A DNA stretch of 57,776 nt from Bacteroidales bacterium (GTDB lineage: Bacteria > Bacteroidota > Bacteroidia > Bacteroidales > UBA7960). The translations under genes were made by a program, and so were the position numbers. Below the pieces are notes generated by a model. It searched no databases and had not been told where the DNA came from. It was given only the letters and a program-made list of their open reading frames with translations. Location of the stretch: assembly GCA_007131245.1 (NCBI GenBank), contig SLQX01000010.1, forward strand, positions 1 to 57,776. The letters run 5' to 3'. Below, piece by piece: positions 25,897 through 35,407 of this stretch. Positions within the stretch are counted from its first letter, which is position 1, and each line of letters opens with the position of its first letter.

Positions 25897-25932
25897 CCGG
25901 CATTTTGTAAATAAAAATGTTTCAGTTGCCGG
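25897..25932 (+). promoter_or_regulatory. Structured leader of rpmE, candidate L31 autoregulatory element
   Basis: CCGGCA (25897-25902) can pair with TGCCGG (25927-25932), and inside it CATTTT (25901-25906) can pair with AAAATG (25914-25919). The two stems share bases, so they may be alternatives. The element ends 22 bases before the ATG. Leaders that bind L31 to shut off its own synthesis are known in other phyla; this one is inferred only from structure and position. Confidence 0.4.
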
Positions 25933-25954
25933 AAACAACAAATTTTATAGTCCA

Positions 25955-26212
25955 ATGAAGAAAGATATCCATCCAAAAAATTACCAAATGGTCATTTTTA
26001 AGGACATGTCAAATGATTATTCCTTTTTGACCCGCTCCACGGCTACAAGCAAAGAAACAGCAAAATGGGAAGATGGAAATGAATATCCGCTGATCAAACT
26101 TGATATTTCACACACATCACACCCATTTTATACCGGAAAACAACAGCTTGTGGATACTGCTGGACGAATAGACAAATTTAAGTCTAAGTATCAGAAGCAC
26201 ATTAAGAAATAG
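25955..26212 (+). CDS. rpmE2: Ribosomal protein L31, type B (zinc-free)
   Basis: An 85-residue ribosomal protein. [18 protein letters not shown], the STATSKET segment, and [13 protein letters not shown]...[13 protein letters not shown] match type B L31. The four cysteines that hold zinc in type A are absent. In many bacteria the type B form replaces type A under zinc limitation; here, as in many Bacteroidota, it may be the only copy. It is a single-gene unit with its own strong promoter (25780-25810), a structured leader and a terminator (26235-26266). Confidence 0.96.
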   Translation: MKKDIHPKNYQMVIFKDMSNDYSFLTRSTATSKETAKWEDGNEYPLIKLDISHTSHPFYTGKQQLVDTAGRIDKFKSKYQKHIKK

Positions 26213-26234
26213 TGATTGTGAATATCTACTTGAA

Positions 26235-26266
26235 AAAAAAGCCCTTTCCAAAAGGGCTTTTTTTTT
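26235..26266 (+). terminator. Terminator of the L31 gene
   Basis: GCCCTTT (26241-26247) and AAAGGGC (26251-26257) form a stem, extended by an A-run before and a T-run after (26258-26266). Confidence 0.92.
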
Positions 26267-26326
26267 AAAAAATTCATACCTTTAGCCAATTATGTATTAG
26301 AATTGACTAATCTAAATAATATCACA

Positions 26327-27514
26327 ATGAATTATATTTTATTCGGAGACCAAACCCGTAATCATTTATTACCTTTTACATTTACCAGGCCCATAGCCGA
26401 TATCCGCATAGGAATCCTGACAGTCAGGGAAAAGTGGGAGAAAATGCTCAATGCAACCACTTCAACTTTAACCGAAGACTATCTGAGTAAAAAATTTCCT
26501 TTGGTGAAAAGTGCAGATAATATCTTAATCAACTCTAGTGTTTTTCCCAGCCAAACCATTATTAAGGAAATTCATGAACTTTCTCCCAATCAAACCCTCA
26601 TTACCGGAGAAACAATTATTGCACTTCGTCTGAAGTCTGAGGATATTGAAAATCTTGACTGGGATTTGATTGACTCTGTATCACCGCTTAAAACCGAAAG
26701 CAAGGTTGAAAAAATTGGCTTTTTGTGGGACCTCATTAATATGAATGAAGAGGCTATCCGAAAAGATTTTGAGCTTATCACAAAAGGACGGAAATCGCAG
26801 CCTATCCCAAAACATGTGAAGGTTTTTGGAGAAGAAAATATTTTTATCGAAAAGGGTGCGGTACTCGAACATGTAACCATCAACGCCTCCGGTGGCCCGG
26901 TTTATATCGGCAAAAATGCACAAATCATGGATGGCGCTATGTTACGTGGTCCCATGTCTGTTGGAGAAGACAGTAAAATCAGAATGGGAGCTAAAATATA
27001 TGACGCCACGTCTATTGGCCCTTTTTGTAAAGTAGGGGGTGAGGTTACACACTCCATCATATTTGGATACACCAATAAAGCACACGATGGTTTCCTGGGG
27101 CATAGCGTAATAGGAGAGTGGTGCAACCTGGGGGCCGATACCAACACCTCTAATCTCAAAAATAGCTACGAAAATGTAAGACTGTGGGATTACAGCGTTG
27201 AAAGTTTTGTGAGAACTGACCTGCAATTTTGTGGTACATTTATGGGCGACCATGCAAAATGTGGCATCAATACAATGTTTAACACAGGCACAGTGGTGGG
27301 GGTTGCTGCACAGGTTTTTGGTGCCGGGTTTATGCGAAACTTTATTCCTTCTTTTTCATGGGGAAGTGTTTCAGGGTTCTCTATGCACAACATTGATAAA
27401 TCAATCAATATTGCCAAAAGGGTATACGCCCGAAGGAACAAAGATTTTGATCAGGTGGAAGAAGATGTGCTGCGTTATGTTTACGACCAGACTTTAAGCT
27501 ATCGCCAAATATAA
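26327..27514 (+). CDS. GlmU-like putative sugar nucleotidyltransferase
   Basis: A 395-residue protein of a Bacteroidota family related to GlmU. The N-terminal part opens YILFGDQTRNHLLPFTFTRPIADIRIG, with the nucleotidyltransferase-like signature altered from the usual L-x-x-G-x-G-T-R-M. The C-terminal half is a left-handed parallel beta-helix of hexapeptide repeats (about residues 165-345: VTINASGGPVYIGKNAQIMDGAMLRG and on). It may form UDP-sugar precursors for cell wall or surface glycans. The ATG at 26327 is chosen over an in-frame TTG at 26303. TACCTTTA at 26277-26284 could be a -7 element. A strong terminator follows. Confidence 0.85.
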   Translation: MNYILFGDQTRNHLLPFTFTRPIADIRIGILTVREKWEKMLNATTSTLTEDYLSKKFPLVKSADNILINSSVFPSQTIIKEIHELSPNQTLITGETIIALRLKSEDIENLDWDLIDSVSPLKTESKVEKIGFLWDLINMNEEAIRKDFELITKGRKSQPIPKHVKVFGEENIFIEKGAVLEHVTINASGGPVYIGKNAQIMDGAMLRGPMSVGEDSKIRMGAKIYDATSIGPFCKVGGEVTHSIIFGYTNKAHDGFLGHSVIGEWCNLGADTNTSNLKNSYENVRLWDYSVESFVRTDLQFCGTFMGDHAKCGINTMFNTGTVVGVAAQVFGAGFMRNFIPSFSWGSVSGFSMHNIDKSINIAKRVYARRNKDFDQVEEDVLRYVYDQTLSYRQI

Positions 27515-27556
27515 TGAGCATTACTCATTTTACATTCGATTCATTAAGATAATATA

Positions 27557-27580
27557 GGGGGCAACGGCCCCCTTTGTTTT
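27557..27580 (+). terminator. Terminator of the GlmU-like gene
   Basis: GGGGGC (27557-27562) and GCCCCC (27567-27572) around a 4-base loop, then a T-rich run. Confidence 0.9.
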
Positions 27581-27778
27581 TGCAAATATTACTGATTGGC
27601 ATATTCATTGTTTTATACCATGCCACTGTTTCTAATGCTGGTTTTAATAAAAGCATGTTTGATTCATTGTATTGATTATTAGATGTTTAGTTGTGTGTTT
27701 CGAACTATGTTACTTTTTGGGCTTGAACATCTGCTGACGTATTAACCGAATTAATGACAAATTGACCTAAATAAACCT

Positions 27779-30238
27779 ATGGATAGTTTTTTTGATAAAA
27801 AAGAATTTAAGCTTTCTGGCTCTATGGATCCTGATACCGAATATATACCTCTGCTTTCACCCGAAGAGGAAGAGCAGATGACAGCAGAGGAGTTGCCAGA
27901 AGTTCTACCTGTTCTGCCACTGAAAAACACTGTTTTATTTCCGGGCGTGGTGATTCCCATTACCATCAATCGTGATAAGTCTATCAAGTTGGTAAAAGAG
28001 ATTTATAAGGATAGCAAAATGGTTGGTGTGGTATCACAAAAAGATGACAGTGTGGAAGACCCTGGCTTTGATGACTTGAACAAAATCGGGACCGTTGCTG
28101 TCATTTTAAAAACACTTTCAATGCCTGATGGGAGCACCACTGCTATCATACAAGGTAAGAAACGTTTTGAAATGCAGTCTGTTATAGAGGATGAGCCTTA
28201 TCTTAAAGCCCGAATTGTTTCATTTGATAAGCCCACCTCCAAAAAAACAGACAAGAACTTTAAGGCCCTGATTTCTACCATCAAAGATTTGGCCATCCAG
28301 ATAGTAAACAAATCACCACAAATACCAAGCGAGGCTGCTTTTGCCCTAAAAAACATTGAAAGTCCCGCTTTTCTTGTCAACTTTATCTCTTCCAATCTCA
28401 ATATTGAAGTGCCTGAAAAGCAGAAACTGCTGGAAATATTTGATCTAAATACACGCGCCAAAACTGTTTTAGGGCATCTGAATAAAGAGCTGCAGGTGGT
28501 TGAGTTGAAGAATCAGATCCAATCTAAAGTTAAGGTGGATATTGACAAGCAGCAACGTGATTATATCCTGAACCAACAACTTAAAACCATCCAGGAAGAG
28601 CTTGGTGGTAATCCGCATGAGGAGCAGATTAAGGGGATGAAGGAAAAGGGTAAAACCAAAAAGTGGAGTAAGCAGGTACGGGAGGTCTTTAATAAGGAAA
28701 TCAACAAACTGCAACGGATGAACCCGGCAGCCATGGAGTACTCTCTTCAGCTCAATTACCTGGAAACCTTACTTGAACTTCCCTGGAATGAGTACACCAA
28801 AGACAACTTCGATCTTACCAAAGCACGTAAAATACTGGACAATGACCATTATGGACTGGAAAAAATCAAAGATCGAATACTGGAATACCTTGCCGTTTTA
28901 AAGTTAAAAGGGGATATGAAGTCTCCCATTCTTTGTTTTACAGGTCCTCCCGGAGTGGGTAAAACATCCCTGGGGAAAAGTATTGCCAATGCTCTGGGGC
29001 GTAAATACATCCGCATGTCACTGGGAGGTATCAGAGATGAGGCAGAAATACGGGGACACCGAAAAACATACGTGGGTGCAATGCCTGGACGAATCATACA
29101 GAATCTGAAAAAGGTTAAAAGCGATAACCCTGTTTTTGTGCTTGACGAAATAGACAAAGTGGGCCACCACAGTGTCAGTGGTGATCCTGCGTCTGCTTTA
29201 CTGGAAGTATTGGATCCTGAACAAAACAATACTTTTTATGACAACTTCCTGGAAGTGGATTATGACCTGTCACACATCATGTTTATTGCCACAGCCAATA
29301 CGCTTTCCACCATTCACCCGGCTTTGCGCGACCGTATGGAGGTTATTGATTTGTCAGGCTATATTGTGGAAGAAAAAGTAGAGATTGCTCGTAAGCATTT
29401 GATACCAAAACAAATGAAAGAGCATGGTCTGAAACGATCACAGTTGAGTTTCTCTAAAGCATTGCTGGAGAAAGTTATCCAGGATTATACCCGTGAATCT
29501 GGTGTGCGCTTGCTGGAGAAAAAAATTGCCAAAATTATTCGCTACAAAGCCAAGGAAATTGTGTTGGGTGAAACTCCATCCAAAACCATTAAGACCTCAG
29601 AACTTGAGAAAATATTGGGGGTGCCTCCTTATACCAGAGATTCATCTATCATAAAAAATATGGCTGGTGTTGTAACCGGTCTTGCCTGGACTTATGTGGG
29701 AGGAGAAGTTTTGTATGTGGAAGTTTCAGTTAGTAAAGGGAAAGGTAACCTCACCCTCACTGGTAATCTGGGTGATGTGATGAAAGAGTCTGCCACTCTG
29801 GCATACGAATATTTGAAAGCCAATGCCAGAAACCTTGAGCTTGATCCGGGTGTTTTTGATAAATGGAATGTGCATATTCACGTGCCCGAAGGTGCTACAC
29901 CCAAAGATGGTCCATCAGCAGGTATTACCATGTTCACATCTCTGGTGTCTGCCTTTACACAGCGTAAGGTGAGACCGGCCGTAGCTATGACGGGTGAAAT
30001 AACACTCCGGGGGCGTGTTACCCCTGTGGGTGGAATCAAAGAGAAAATTCTTGCTGCCCGCAGAGCGAACATTAAAGATGTTATTCTGTCCATTGAGAAT
30101 AAAAAAGATGTGGATGAAATTAACCCGGTTTACCTCAAAGGATTGAAGTTTCATTACATCAAAGAAATGATAGAAGTGGTGGATTTGGCTCTTGAGAAAG
30201 AAAAAGTGCAAAACCCCCTGGATTTTTCAGAAAATTAA
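27779..30238 (+). CDS. lon: ATP-dependent protease Lon (LonA)
   Basis: An 819-residue cytosolic protease of full LonA layout: N-terminal substrate-binding domain (about 40-240), coiled helical segment, AAA+ domain with Walker [10 protein letters not shown] (from residue 389) and Walker [11 protein letters not shown], then the protease domain with catalytic Ser713 in PKDGPSAG and Lys756 in GGIKEK. It degrades misfolded and some regulatory proteins. The first 40 residues are an acidic extension ([14 protein letters not shown]), common in Bacteroidota. It is a single-gene unit, and a shared terminator separates it from the convergent sensor gene. No heat-shock-type element was recognised upstream. 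Confidence 0.97.
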   Translation: MDSFFDKKEFKLSGSMDPDTEYIPLLSPEEEEQMTAEELPEVLPVLPLKNTVLFPGVVIPITINRDKSIKLVKEIYKDSKMVGVVSQKDDSVEDPGFDDLNKIGTVAVILKTLSMPDGSTTAIIQGKKRFEMQSVIEDEPYLKARIVSFDKPTSKKTDKNFKALISTIKDLAIQIVNKSPQIPSEAAFALKNIESPAFLVNFISSNLNIEVPEKQKLLEIFDLNTRAKTVLGHLNKELQVVELKNQIQSKVKVDIDKQQRDYILNQQLKTIQEELGGNPHEEQIKGMKEKGKTKKWSKQVREVFNKEINKLQRMNPAAMEYSLQLNYLETLLELPWNEYTKDNFDLTKARKILDNDHYGLEKIKDRILEYLAVLKLKGDMKSPILCFTGPPGVGKTSLGKSIANALGRKYIRMSLGGIRDEAEIRGHRKTYVGAMPGRIIQNLKKVKSDNPVFVLDEIDKVGHHSVSGDPASALLEVLDPEQNNTFYDNFLEVDYDLSHIMFIATANTLSTIHPALRDRMEVIDLSGYIVEEKVEIARKHLIPKQMKEHGLKRSQLSFSKALLEKVIQDYTRESGVRLLEKKIAKIIRYKAKEIVLGETPSKTIKTSELEKILGVPPYTRDSSIIKNMAGVVTGLAWTYVGGEVLYVEVSVSKGKGNLTLTGNLGDVMKESATLAYEYLKANARNLELDPGVFDKWNVHIHVPEGATPKDGPSAGITMFTSLVSAFTQRKVRPAVAMTGEITLRGRVTPVGGIKEKILAARRANIKDVILSIENKKDVDEINPVYLKGLKFHYIKEMIEVVDLALEKEKVQNPLDFSEN

Positions 30239-30269
30239 TGCAATACATTCCGAAATCCTACTATTATTA

Positions 30270-30306
30270 AAAAAGCACCTGTCTTTCCAAAGGTAGGTGC
30301 TTTTTG
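30270..30306. terminator. Bidirectional terminator between lon and the HAMP-GAF-PAS gene
   Basis: AAAAAGCACCT (30270-30280) pairs with AGGTGCTTTTT (30295-30305), with an inner CTTT/AAAG stem. A-runs and T-runs flank it on both sides, so it serves both convergent genes. Confidence 0.9.
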
Positions 30307-30333
30307 GTTTGGGGCGTTTTTTGCAAGTTGTTG

Positions 30334-32475
30334 CTATTTCTTTTTTCCTTTTCTGAAAGTTTTGCCCTTTTGCCTGATGTGTTCTGACCAGGCCTTTTGC
30401 GGGTCAGCTGATTCGTCTTGATGCATATCCCTGCTATCCTCTGTCTTTTCATTGGTGTCTTTGGACTCCCCCGCTTTTTTATTGTCTGCATTACCGGGTG
30501 TTTCCTGCTGCGGGCTGCCGGTTTCTGGGGAATCAGGAGAGGGTTGGTTGCCGCCGGATGTTTTGGGGGCACTGAAAAAGCCAGTAATAAATATCTCTTC
30601 TCCTATCCGTGTTTGTACCGTGGTCAGATATATGTTTATTACCTCTCCGGGTTTGGTTTTAAATGGGAGATCTTTTCTGATATTTTTCTTGTGCCCGGTT
30701 TTTAGATAGCTTTGTATTTCCTGGTCGTAATTTAAAGCATCTTGCTCAGGCATGAGCATTTTTATATCCTGCCCCACGACTTCGTTTCGGTTATACCCCA
30801 AAATATGCTCTGCTGCTTTATTGAAAAACAGAATAATACCATTTGTATTTGTTCTTACTACCCCATTTGGGCACTCTTCAAGGGTCTCAACCAGTTCTTT
30901 TTCCTTGAGCTTTATATCTTCTTCGGTGTGTTGGATTTGCTTATTAAGCTCCTCAATGGTTTTCAGGTTTTCTTTTTCTTTTTCTGCCATGGATTCCTGT
31001 GTGGCAGAAAGTTCTTCCATGTTTTGGCGCATTTCTTCCTCCTGGGCACGCATCTCTTCTGCCTGTTGCTGTGACTTTTCCAAAAGTGCAGCAGTTTGGG
31101 TATTGATCTTTACACTGGAAATGGTAGAAGCGATGCTTTCTCCGATTTTTTCCACAAACTCCAGTTTATACTTCTCAAATTCGGAAAAAGAGGCCAGCTC
31201 AATGACTCCGAATATTTGATCATTAACTTTAAGCGGGATTAAAAGAAGCGCGCTGGGGTTTTCATCTCCCAGACCTGAGGTAATCCGGATATAGTCCTGA
31301 GGAATATCCGTCACATAAATGGGTTCTTGCTCCATAAAGCATGTGCCCACCAAACCTTCTCCCGGTAAAATCTTTTTATCCAGGTATTTGCGTCTGTCAA
31401 AAGCATAACAGGCTGTTAACTCCAGAAACTTGTCGTTTTTATCTTCATCATTGAGAATAAAAACACCCCCCTGGTTAATGTCCAGGTACTCCACAAGGTT
31501 TCTAATGATGTCGTAGGAGAGCTCGGTAATATTGTCGTTGTTTTTCCGGAGAATATCTGCAAACTTGGCAAGGCCTTGCGTAGTCCAGTTTCTTTTTTCG
31601 TCTTCAATTTTTCTGATCTGTTCCTCTTCATGAGCTGCTTTGAGGCTTTGGCGCATGTCAAGGAGGGCGTTGCCAAGCATATCTTCAGAGCTCAGGGGTT
31701 CAAAGGGGTGGTCAAAGTTATTCTTACCAATTTCGTTGGCAAAGATGGCTGTTTGTTTTAGCCCTCTCACCAGGTCATTGACTGATCCGGCCATCTGTCC
31801 CACTTCATCTTTATAGGGATAGTGAAATGTATCGGCAAGGTCTCCTTTACCCAGTTGTTTTACCACTTTTATCAACCCATTGATGGGAGTGGTAATGGTT
31901 TTCATGATGAAGTAGTTGACCACAGAGAAAGTAATCCATGTGAATATTAAGGCAAATAGCAGAATACCCAGGGTGTTGTAAACCGGTTTGTCAATAACTT
32001 CACTTTTTTCCAATGTGGCTATTACATATAAGTCCATGTTTGGGTAAAAGGTGAAATACTGGAAGTTGGTTTCATCTGTTACAGGGTCTGTGTATGTGGT
32101 TTCACCCCGCTGGCTGCCATGCATTTGCAGGAAGTAATGTGTTGAGGAAATGTTTTGACCCTGCCTTTCACGGCAAATGAGCACTTCTCCATCCGAATTG
32201 ACCAAAGAAATAAACCCGGTGTTATAAATCGTCCGGCTGCTGATAATGCGATCCAGATCGTCTAAAGGCCGCTCTTGTAAAAAATCTAGCAAGGTTGTAA
32301 TTTGATTAAGTTCGTTATGTACCAGGTTTCGTGCATCCTGTTTTTGCACATTGATGCGGTTGATGGTAGCAAAAATGGAAATGATGAGAATTGACAAAAA
32401 AATGGCCAGGTTCATGCTTAGAATTACCCTGTGGCTGAGCTTGGTGTTTTTGTACCAGTTTAGGATCCTGTTCAT
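30334..32475 (-). CDS. Membrane sensor protein HAMP-GAF-coiled coil-PAS, no output domain seen
   Basis: A 713-residue protein. Membrane helix about 21-40, extracytoplasmic sensor region 41-165, second helix 167-192, HAMP 192-245 (ITTPINGLIKVVKQLGKGD), GAF about 320-456 (GGVFILND, LPGEGLVGTCF, GVIELASF), coiled coil 465-530 rich in E, Q and M (EEMRAQEEEMRQNMEELSA), PAS about 531-635 (NGVVRTNTNGIILFFNKAAEHILGY), and a polar tail with P, S, E and K. No HisKA/HATPase, GGDEF, cyclase or receiver domain is visible, so the output is unknown; it may act through partner kinases. The start is ATG 32475, since TACTTTTG at 32513-32520 places the promoter downstream of the earlier in-frame ATG (32535). 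Confidence 0.82.
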   Translation of the reverse strand: MNRILNWYKNTKLSHRVILSMNLAIFLSILIISIFATINRINVQKQDARNLVHNELNQITTLLDFLQERPLDDLDRIISSRTIYNTGFISLVNSDGEVLICRERQGQNISSTHYFLQMHGSQRGETTYTDPVTDETNFQYFTFYPNMDLYVIATLEKSEVIDKPVYNTLGILLFALIFTWITFSVVNYFIMKTITTPINGLIKVVKQLGKGDLADTFHYPYKDEVGQMAGSVNDLVRGLKQTAIFANEIGKNNFDHPFEPLSSEDMLGNALLDMRQSLKAAHEEEQIRKIEDEKRNWTTQGLAKFADILRKNNDNITELSYDIIRNLVEYLDINQGGVFILNDEDKNDKFLELTACYAFDRRKYLDKKILPGEGLVGTCFMEQEPIYVTDIPQDYIRITSGLGDENPSALLLIPLKVNDQIFGVIELASFSEFEKYKLEFVEKIGESIASTISSVKINTQTAALLEKSQQQAEEMRAQEEEMRQNMEELSATQESMAEKEKENLKTIEELNKQIQHTEEDIKLKEKELVETLEECPNGVVRTNTNGIILFFNKAAEHILGYNRNEVVGQDIKMLMPEQDALNYDQEIQSYLKTGHKKNIRKDLPFKTKPGEVINIYLTTVQTRIGEEIFITGFFSAPKTSGGNQPSPDSPETGSPQQETPGNADNKKAGESKDTNEKTEDSRDMHQDESADPQKAWSEHIRQKGKTFRKGKKK

Positions 32476-32512
32476 ATTCAACAATTTTTTACTGTAAAAT
32501 ATCAAAGTGCCC

Positions 32513-32520
32513 CAAAAGTA
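32513..32520 (-). promoter_or_regulatory. -7 element of the HAMP-GAF-PAS gene
   Basis: TACTTTTG on the minus strand, ending 38 bases before the ATG at 32475. No clear -33 TTG at normal spacing. Confidence 0.45.
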
Positions 32521-32770
32521 AGAAAAAACAGACAAACTCCTTTAGGTGAAATCCGTAAATATTTGAATACGGAGTTAGCCAGGGAGCTGATTTGCTTGTT
32601 TGGGCGTTGCTTTTATTGAGATAGGAGGGAGAGGCTTAGGGAAAACCTGGAAGTGAGCTTGTTGGGGTTTTGGTAATGAGATACATAGGAATCAGGGAAG
32701 AGATTTAATCAGGAAAACCTGTGTTTTTGCTGTATTTGAGTTAAAGGCCTGAAAAACTTCATGGTATGTT

Positions 32771-32800
32771 TTTGATTTGATTATAAAATAGTTACCTTTG
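32771..32800 (+). promoter_or_regulatory. rpsA promoter
   Basis: TTTG (32771-32774), an 18-base spacer and TACCTTTG (32793-32800) followed by CA. Transcription should start near 32807. Confidence 0.8.
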
Positions 32801-32804
32801 CAGT

Positions 32805-32862
32805 CCCAAAAATTGGGCCTATTAAAAAAATAGTATTGTTTAACCCGGTAATGAAAGTTACC
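32805..32862 (+). promoter_or_regulatory. rpsA leader with two small hairpins
   Basis: CCCAA/TTGGG (32805-32817) at or near the 5' end of the transcript and GGTAA/TTACC (32847-32862) 20 bases before the ATG. S1 represses its own mRNA in other bacteria through leader structure; here a role is only inferred. Confidence 0.4.
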
Positions 32863-32881
32863 ACAGTATTTAATTATTTAG

Positions 32882-35206
32882 ATGTCAGAAGAAAACAAAG
32901 ACTTGACAGACAACAACGAAAAAGCTGCAGAAAACCAGAACGGTGACAATGCAGAATCTGCACCCCAGAAACAAGAGCAAACTGACGAAAACCCTTCCGG
33001 TGATAAACCAGTTGCTGAACAGCCCACCTCTGATGATTCTTCCAACGAAGAAAACATCACAGAAGGAGCCGCCGAAGTAGTAGAAGATAAAGTGCACGAA
33101 CAGGTGGAAGCCAACGAATTGCCCGAGCCGGGTGATTTTGACTGGGACGCAGTAGGCAAAAAGCAAGATGCCTATTCATCAGATGAAAGACAGCGCCTTG
33201 AAAGCCTTTATGACGAAACTCTCAAATCTATCGGAGAAGGGGAAGTCATTGATGGTACTGTAGTTTCGATGAACAACCGTGAAGTGGTTGTAAATATTGG
33301 CTTTAAGTCAGATGGTGTAATCCCTGCTGCTGAAGTTCGTTACAACCCCGACCTGAAACCGGGTGATACCATTGAGGTATATGTAGAAAGTCAGGAAGAT
33401 GCCTCTGGTCAGCTGGTACTTTCCCACAAAAAAGCGCGTACATTGCGTTCATGGGAAAGAATCAATGAAGCCATGGAGAAAGATGAAATTATCAATGGTT
33501 TTGTGAAATGCCGCACCAAAGGTGGTTTAATTGTTGACGTTTTCGGAATAGAAGCTTTCCTCCCTGGTTCGCAAATTGATGTAAAACCCATTCGCGACTA
33601 TGATATTTATGTGGGTAAAACCATGGAGTTCAAAGTGGTTAAAATCAACCATGAATACAAAAACGTGGTGGTTTCTCACAAAGCACTCATCGAAGCAGAG
33701 CTTGAAATCCAAAAAGCGGAAATCATTTCCAAGCTTGAAAAAGGACAAATTCTTGAAGGTACGGTCAAAAATATCACCTCTTATGGGGTATTCGTTGACC
33801 TGGGTGGTGTTGATGGTCTTGTCCATATCACCGACCTCTCCTGGGGTAGGATTAATCACCCCGAAGAGATTGTAGAACTGGATCAGAAAATCAACGTTGT
33901 TATCCTTGACTTTGATGATAACAAGAAACGTATTGCATTAGGTCTTAAGCAACTTACACCTCATCCATGGGATTCACTTGACCCGGAAATGAAAGTGGGT
34001 GACAAGGTGAAAGGTAAAGTGGTGGTAATTGCCGATTATGGTGCATTTATTGAAATTGCCCCCGGCGTAGAAGGTCTGATACACGTTTCAGAAATGTCCT
34101 GGTCACAACATTTGCGCACTGCACAGGACTTCCTTAAGGTTGGTGATGAGATCGAGGCTGTTATCCTTACCCTTGACCGTGAGGATAGAAAGATGTCCCT
34201 GGGTATCAAACAACTTATACCTGATCCATGGGAAAACATCCATGAAAAATATCCGCCCAACAGCAAGCACACTGCTATGGTTCGCAATTTTACCAACTTT
34301 GGTATTTTCGTGGAGCTTGAGGAAGGTGTTGACGGACTGATTCACATCAGCGACCTATCCTGGAGTAAAAAGATCAAGCACCCCGCTGAGTTTACCAAAA
34401 TAGGTGAAGATATCGAAGTAGTGGTACTTGACGTGGATAAAGAAAACCGTCGTCTGAGCCTTGGCCATAAACAGTTGGAAGAAAACCCATGGGATGTTTT
34501 CGAATCGGTATTTAAGCTTGATTCTGTTCACCAGGGAACCATTGTAGGTTCTTCGGATAAAGGTGTTATCGTTGCTTTGCCTTATGGTGTTGAAGGGTTT
34601 GCGCCCACACGTCATATTGTGAAAGAGGACGGTACTACCGCCAAAATGGATGAAACCCTTGACTTTAAAGTCATCGAATTTAACAAAGACAGCAAGAAAA
34701 TCGTGGTATCTCATTCAAAATTATACCAGGATGTGCAAAACGCACAAAAAGCTGCTGCAACTGATGAAAAGAGAAGTCAGGAGAAAACAGCGCGCAAGAC
34801 GGTTAAGAAAATGAAGGATAGTATGGAAAGAACTACCCTTGGTGATCTTGACGTTTTGGCCAGCCTGAAGACAGATTTGGAAAAGACGGAAAAAACACCC
34901 GCTAAGAAAAAATCTGTAAAAAAGGAAGAGGCCCCAAAAGAAGAGCCTAAACAAGAGGCTGCTGAAGGCCAGGAATCTCCTGCTGATAAAACAGAGGAAA
35001 CGCCTGCTGAAAAGGTAGAAGCGAAAGAAGAGAAAAAAGAAGAACCTAAAGCAGAGAAAGCCCCTGAAACTGAGGAGAAAACTGAAAAAGAAGAACAAGC
35101 TGAAGAACCCAAAGCAGAAAGCAAAGATGAAAAACCTCAGGATGATGCAGAAAAGGAGGAGGAAAAGAAAGATGATGCATCGGACGAAAACGAGGAAAAA
35201 AAGTAA
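32882..35206 (+). CDS. rpsA: 30S ribosomal protein S1 with long charged tails
   Basis: A 774-residue protein with six S1 RNA-binding domains between about residues 119 and 610 (for example ILEGTVKNITSYGVFVDLGGVDGLVHITDLSW in the third, and repeats with GVEGLIHVSEMSW and GVDGLIHISDLSW). The first 85 residues are acidic and low complexity. After domain six comes a conserved-looking MERTTLGDLDVLASLKTDLE (about 648-667), then about 105 residues made almost wholly of K, E, A, P, D and T. Bacteroidota S1 proteins are usually nearer 600 residues, so both tails are long. S1 binds mRNA on the small subunit and is important where Shine-Dalgarno sequences are rare. Own promoter, leader and terminator. 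Confidence 0.96.
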   Translation: MSEENKDLTDNNEKAAENQNGDNAESAPQKQEQTDENPSGDKPVAEQPTSDDSSNEENITEGAAEVVEDKVHEQVEANELPEPGDFDWDAVGKKQDAYSSDERQRLESLYDETLKSIGEGEVIDGTVVSMNNREVVVNIGFKSDGVIPAAEVRYNPDLKPGDTIEVYVESQEDASGQLVLSHKKARTLRSWERINEAMEKDEIINGFVKCRTKGGLIVDVFGIEAFLPGSQIDVKPIRDYDIYVGKTMEFKVVKINHEYKNVVVSHKALIEAELEIQKAEIISKLEKGQILEGTVKNITSYGVFVDLGGVDGLVHITDLSWGRINHPEEIVELDQKINVVILDFDDNKKRIALGLKQLTPHPWDSLDPEMKVGDKVKGKVVVIADYGAFIEIAPGVEGLIHVSEMSWSQHLRTAQDFLKVGDEIEAVILTLDREDRKMSLGIKQLIPDPWENIHEKYPPNSKHTAMVRNFTNFGIFVELEEGVDGLIHISDLSWSKKIKHPAEFTKIGEDIEVVVLDVDKENRRLSLGHKQLEENPWDVFESVFKLDSVHQGTIVGSSDKGVIVALPYGVEGFAPTRHIVKEDGTTAKMDETLDFKVIEFNKDSKKIVVSHSKLYQDVQNAQKAAATDEKRSQEKTARKTVKKMKDSMERTTLGDLDVLASLKTDLEKTEKTPAKKKSVKKEEAPKEEPKQEAAEGQESPADKTEETPAEKVEAKEEKKEEPKAEKAPETEEKTEKEEQAEEPKAESKDEKPQDDAEKEEEKKDDASDENEEKK

Positions 35207-35281
35207 TCTGATGACTGCTTTTGTTGTTGAGTAATTATCTTCAATGAATCATACAATTCGCAAGAATTGATTTACAAAAAT

Positions 35282-35309
35282 AAGGGTGTCCGAAAGGGCA
35301 CCCTTTTTT
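35282..35309 (+). terminator. rpsA terminator
   Basis: AAGGGTG (35282-35288) pairs with CACCCTT (35299-35305), with an inner CC/GG and a GAAA loop, followed by a T-run. Confidence 0.93.
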
Positions 35310-35407
35310 ATTGAAGGTAGAAAGAAGCTTTGTTTTGATAGAAAGCGCCCAGGCATGAGGGAAAATTCTTTTTCCTTGTGGATTTGCAAGCTATTTGTCA
35401 AGCATTG

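Larger units (their letters stand above)
32476..32881. other. Divergent intergenic region between sensor gene and rpsA
   Basis: Contains the -7 element of the sensor gene near its left end and the rpsA promoter and leader at its right end. Between about 32540 and 32760 I see only a short CAGG/CCTG inverted repeat (32710-32721), and no coding frame or RNA gene. Confidence 0.5.

Noticed and set aside
34900-35200. Tandem DNA repeat at the end of rpsA
   Set aside because: The K/E/A/P-rich codons look repetitive, but no unit of fixed length repeats; it is low-complexity coding sequence in one open frame.
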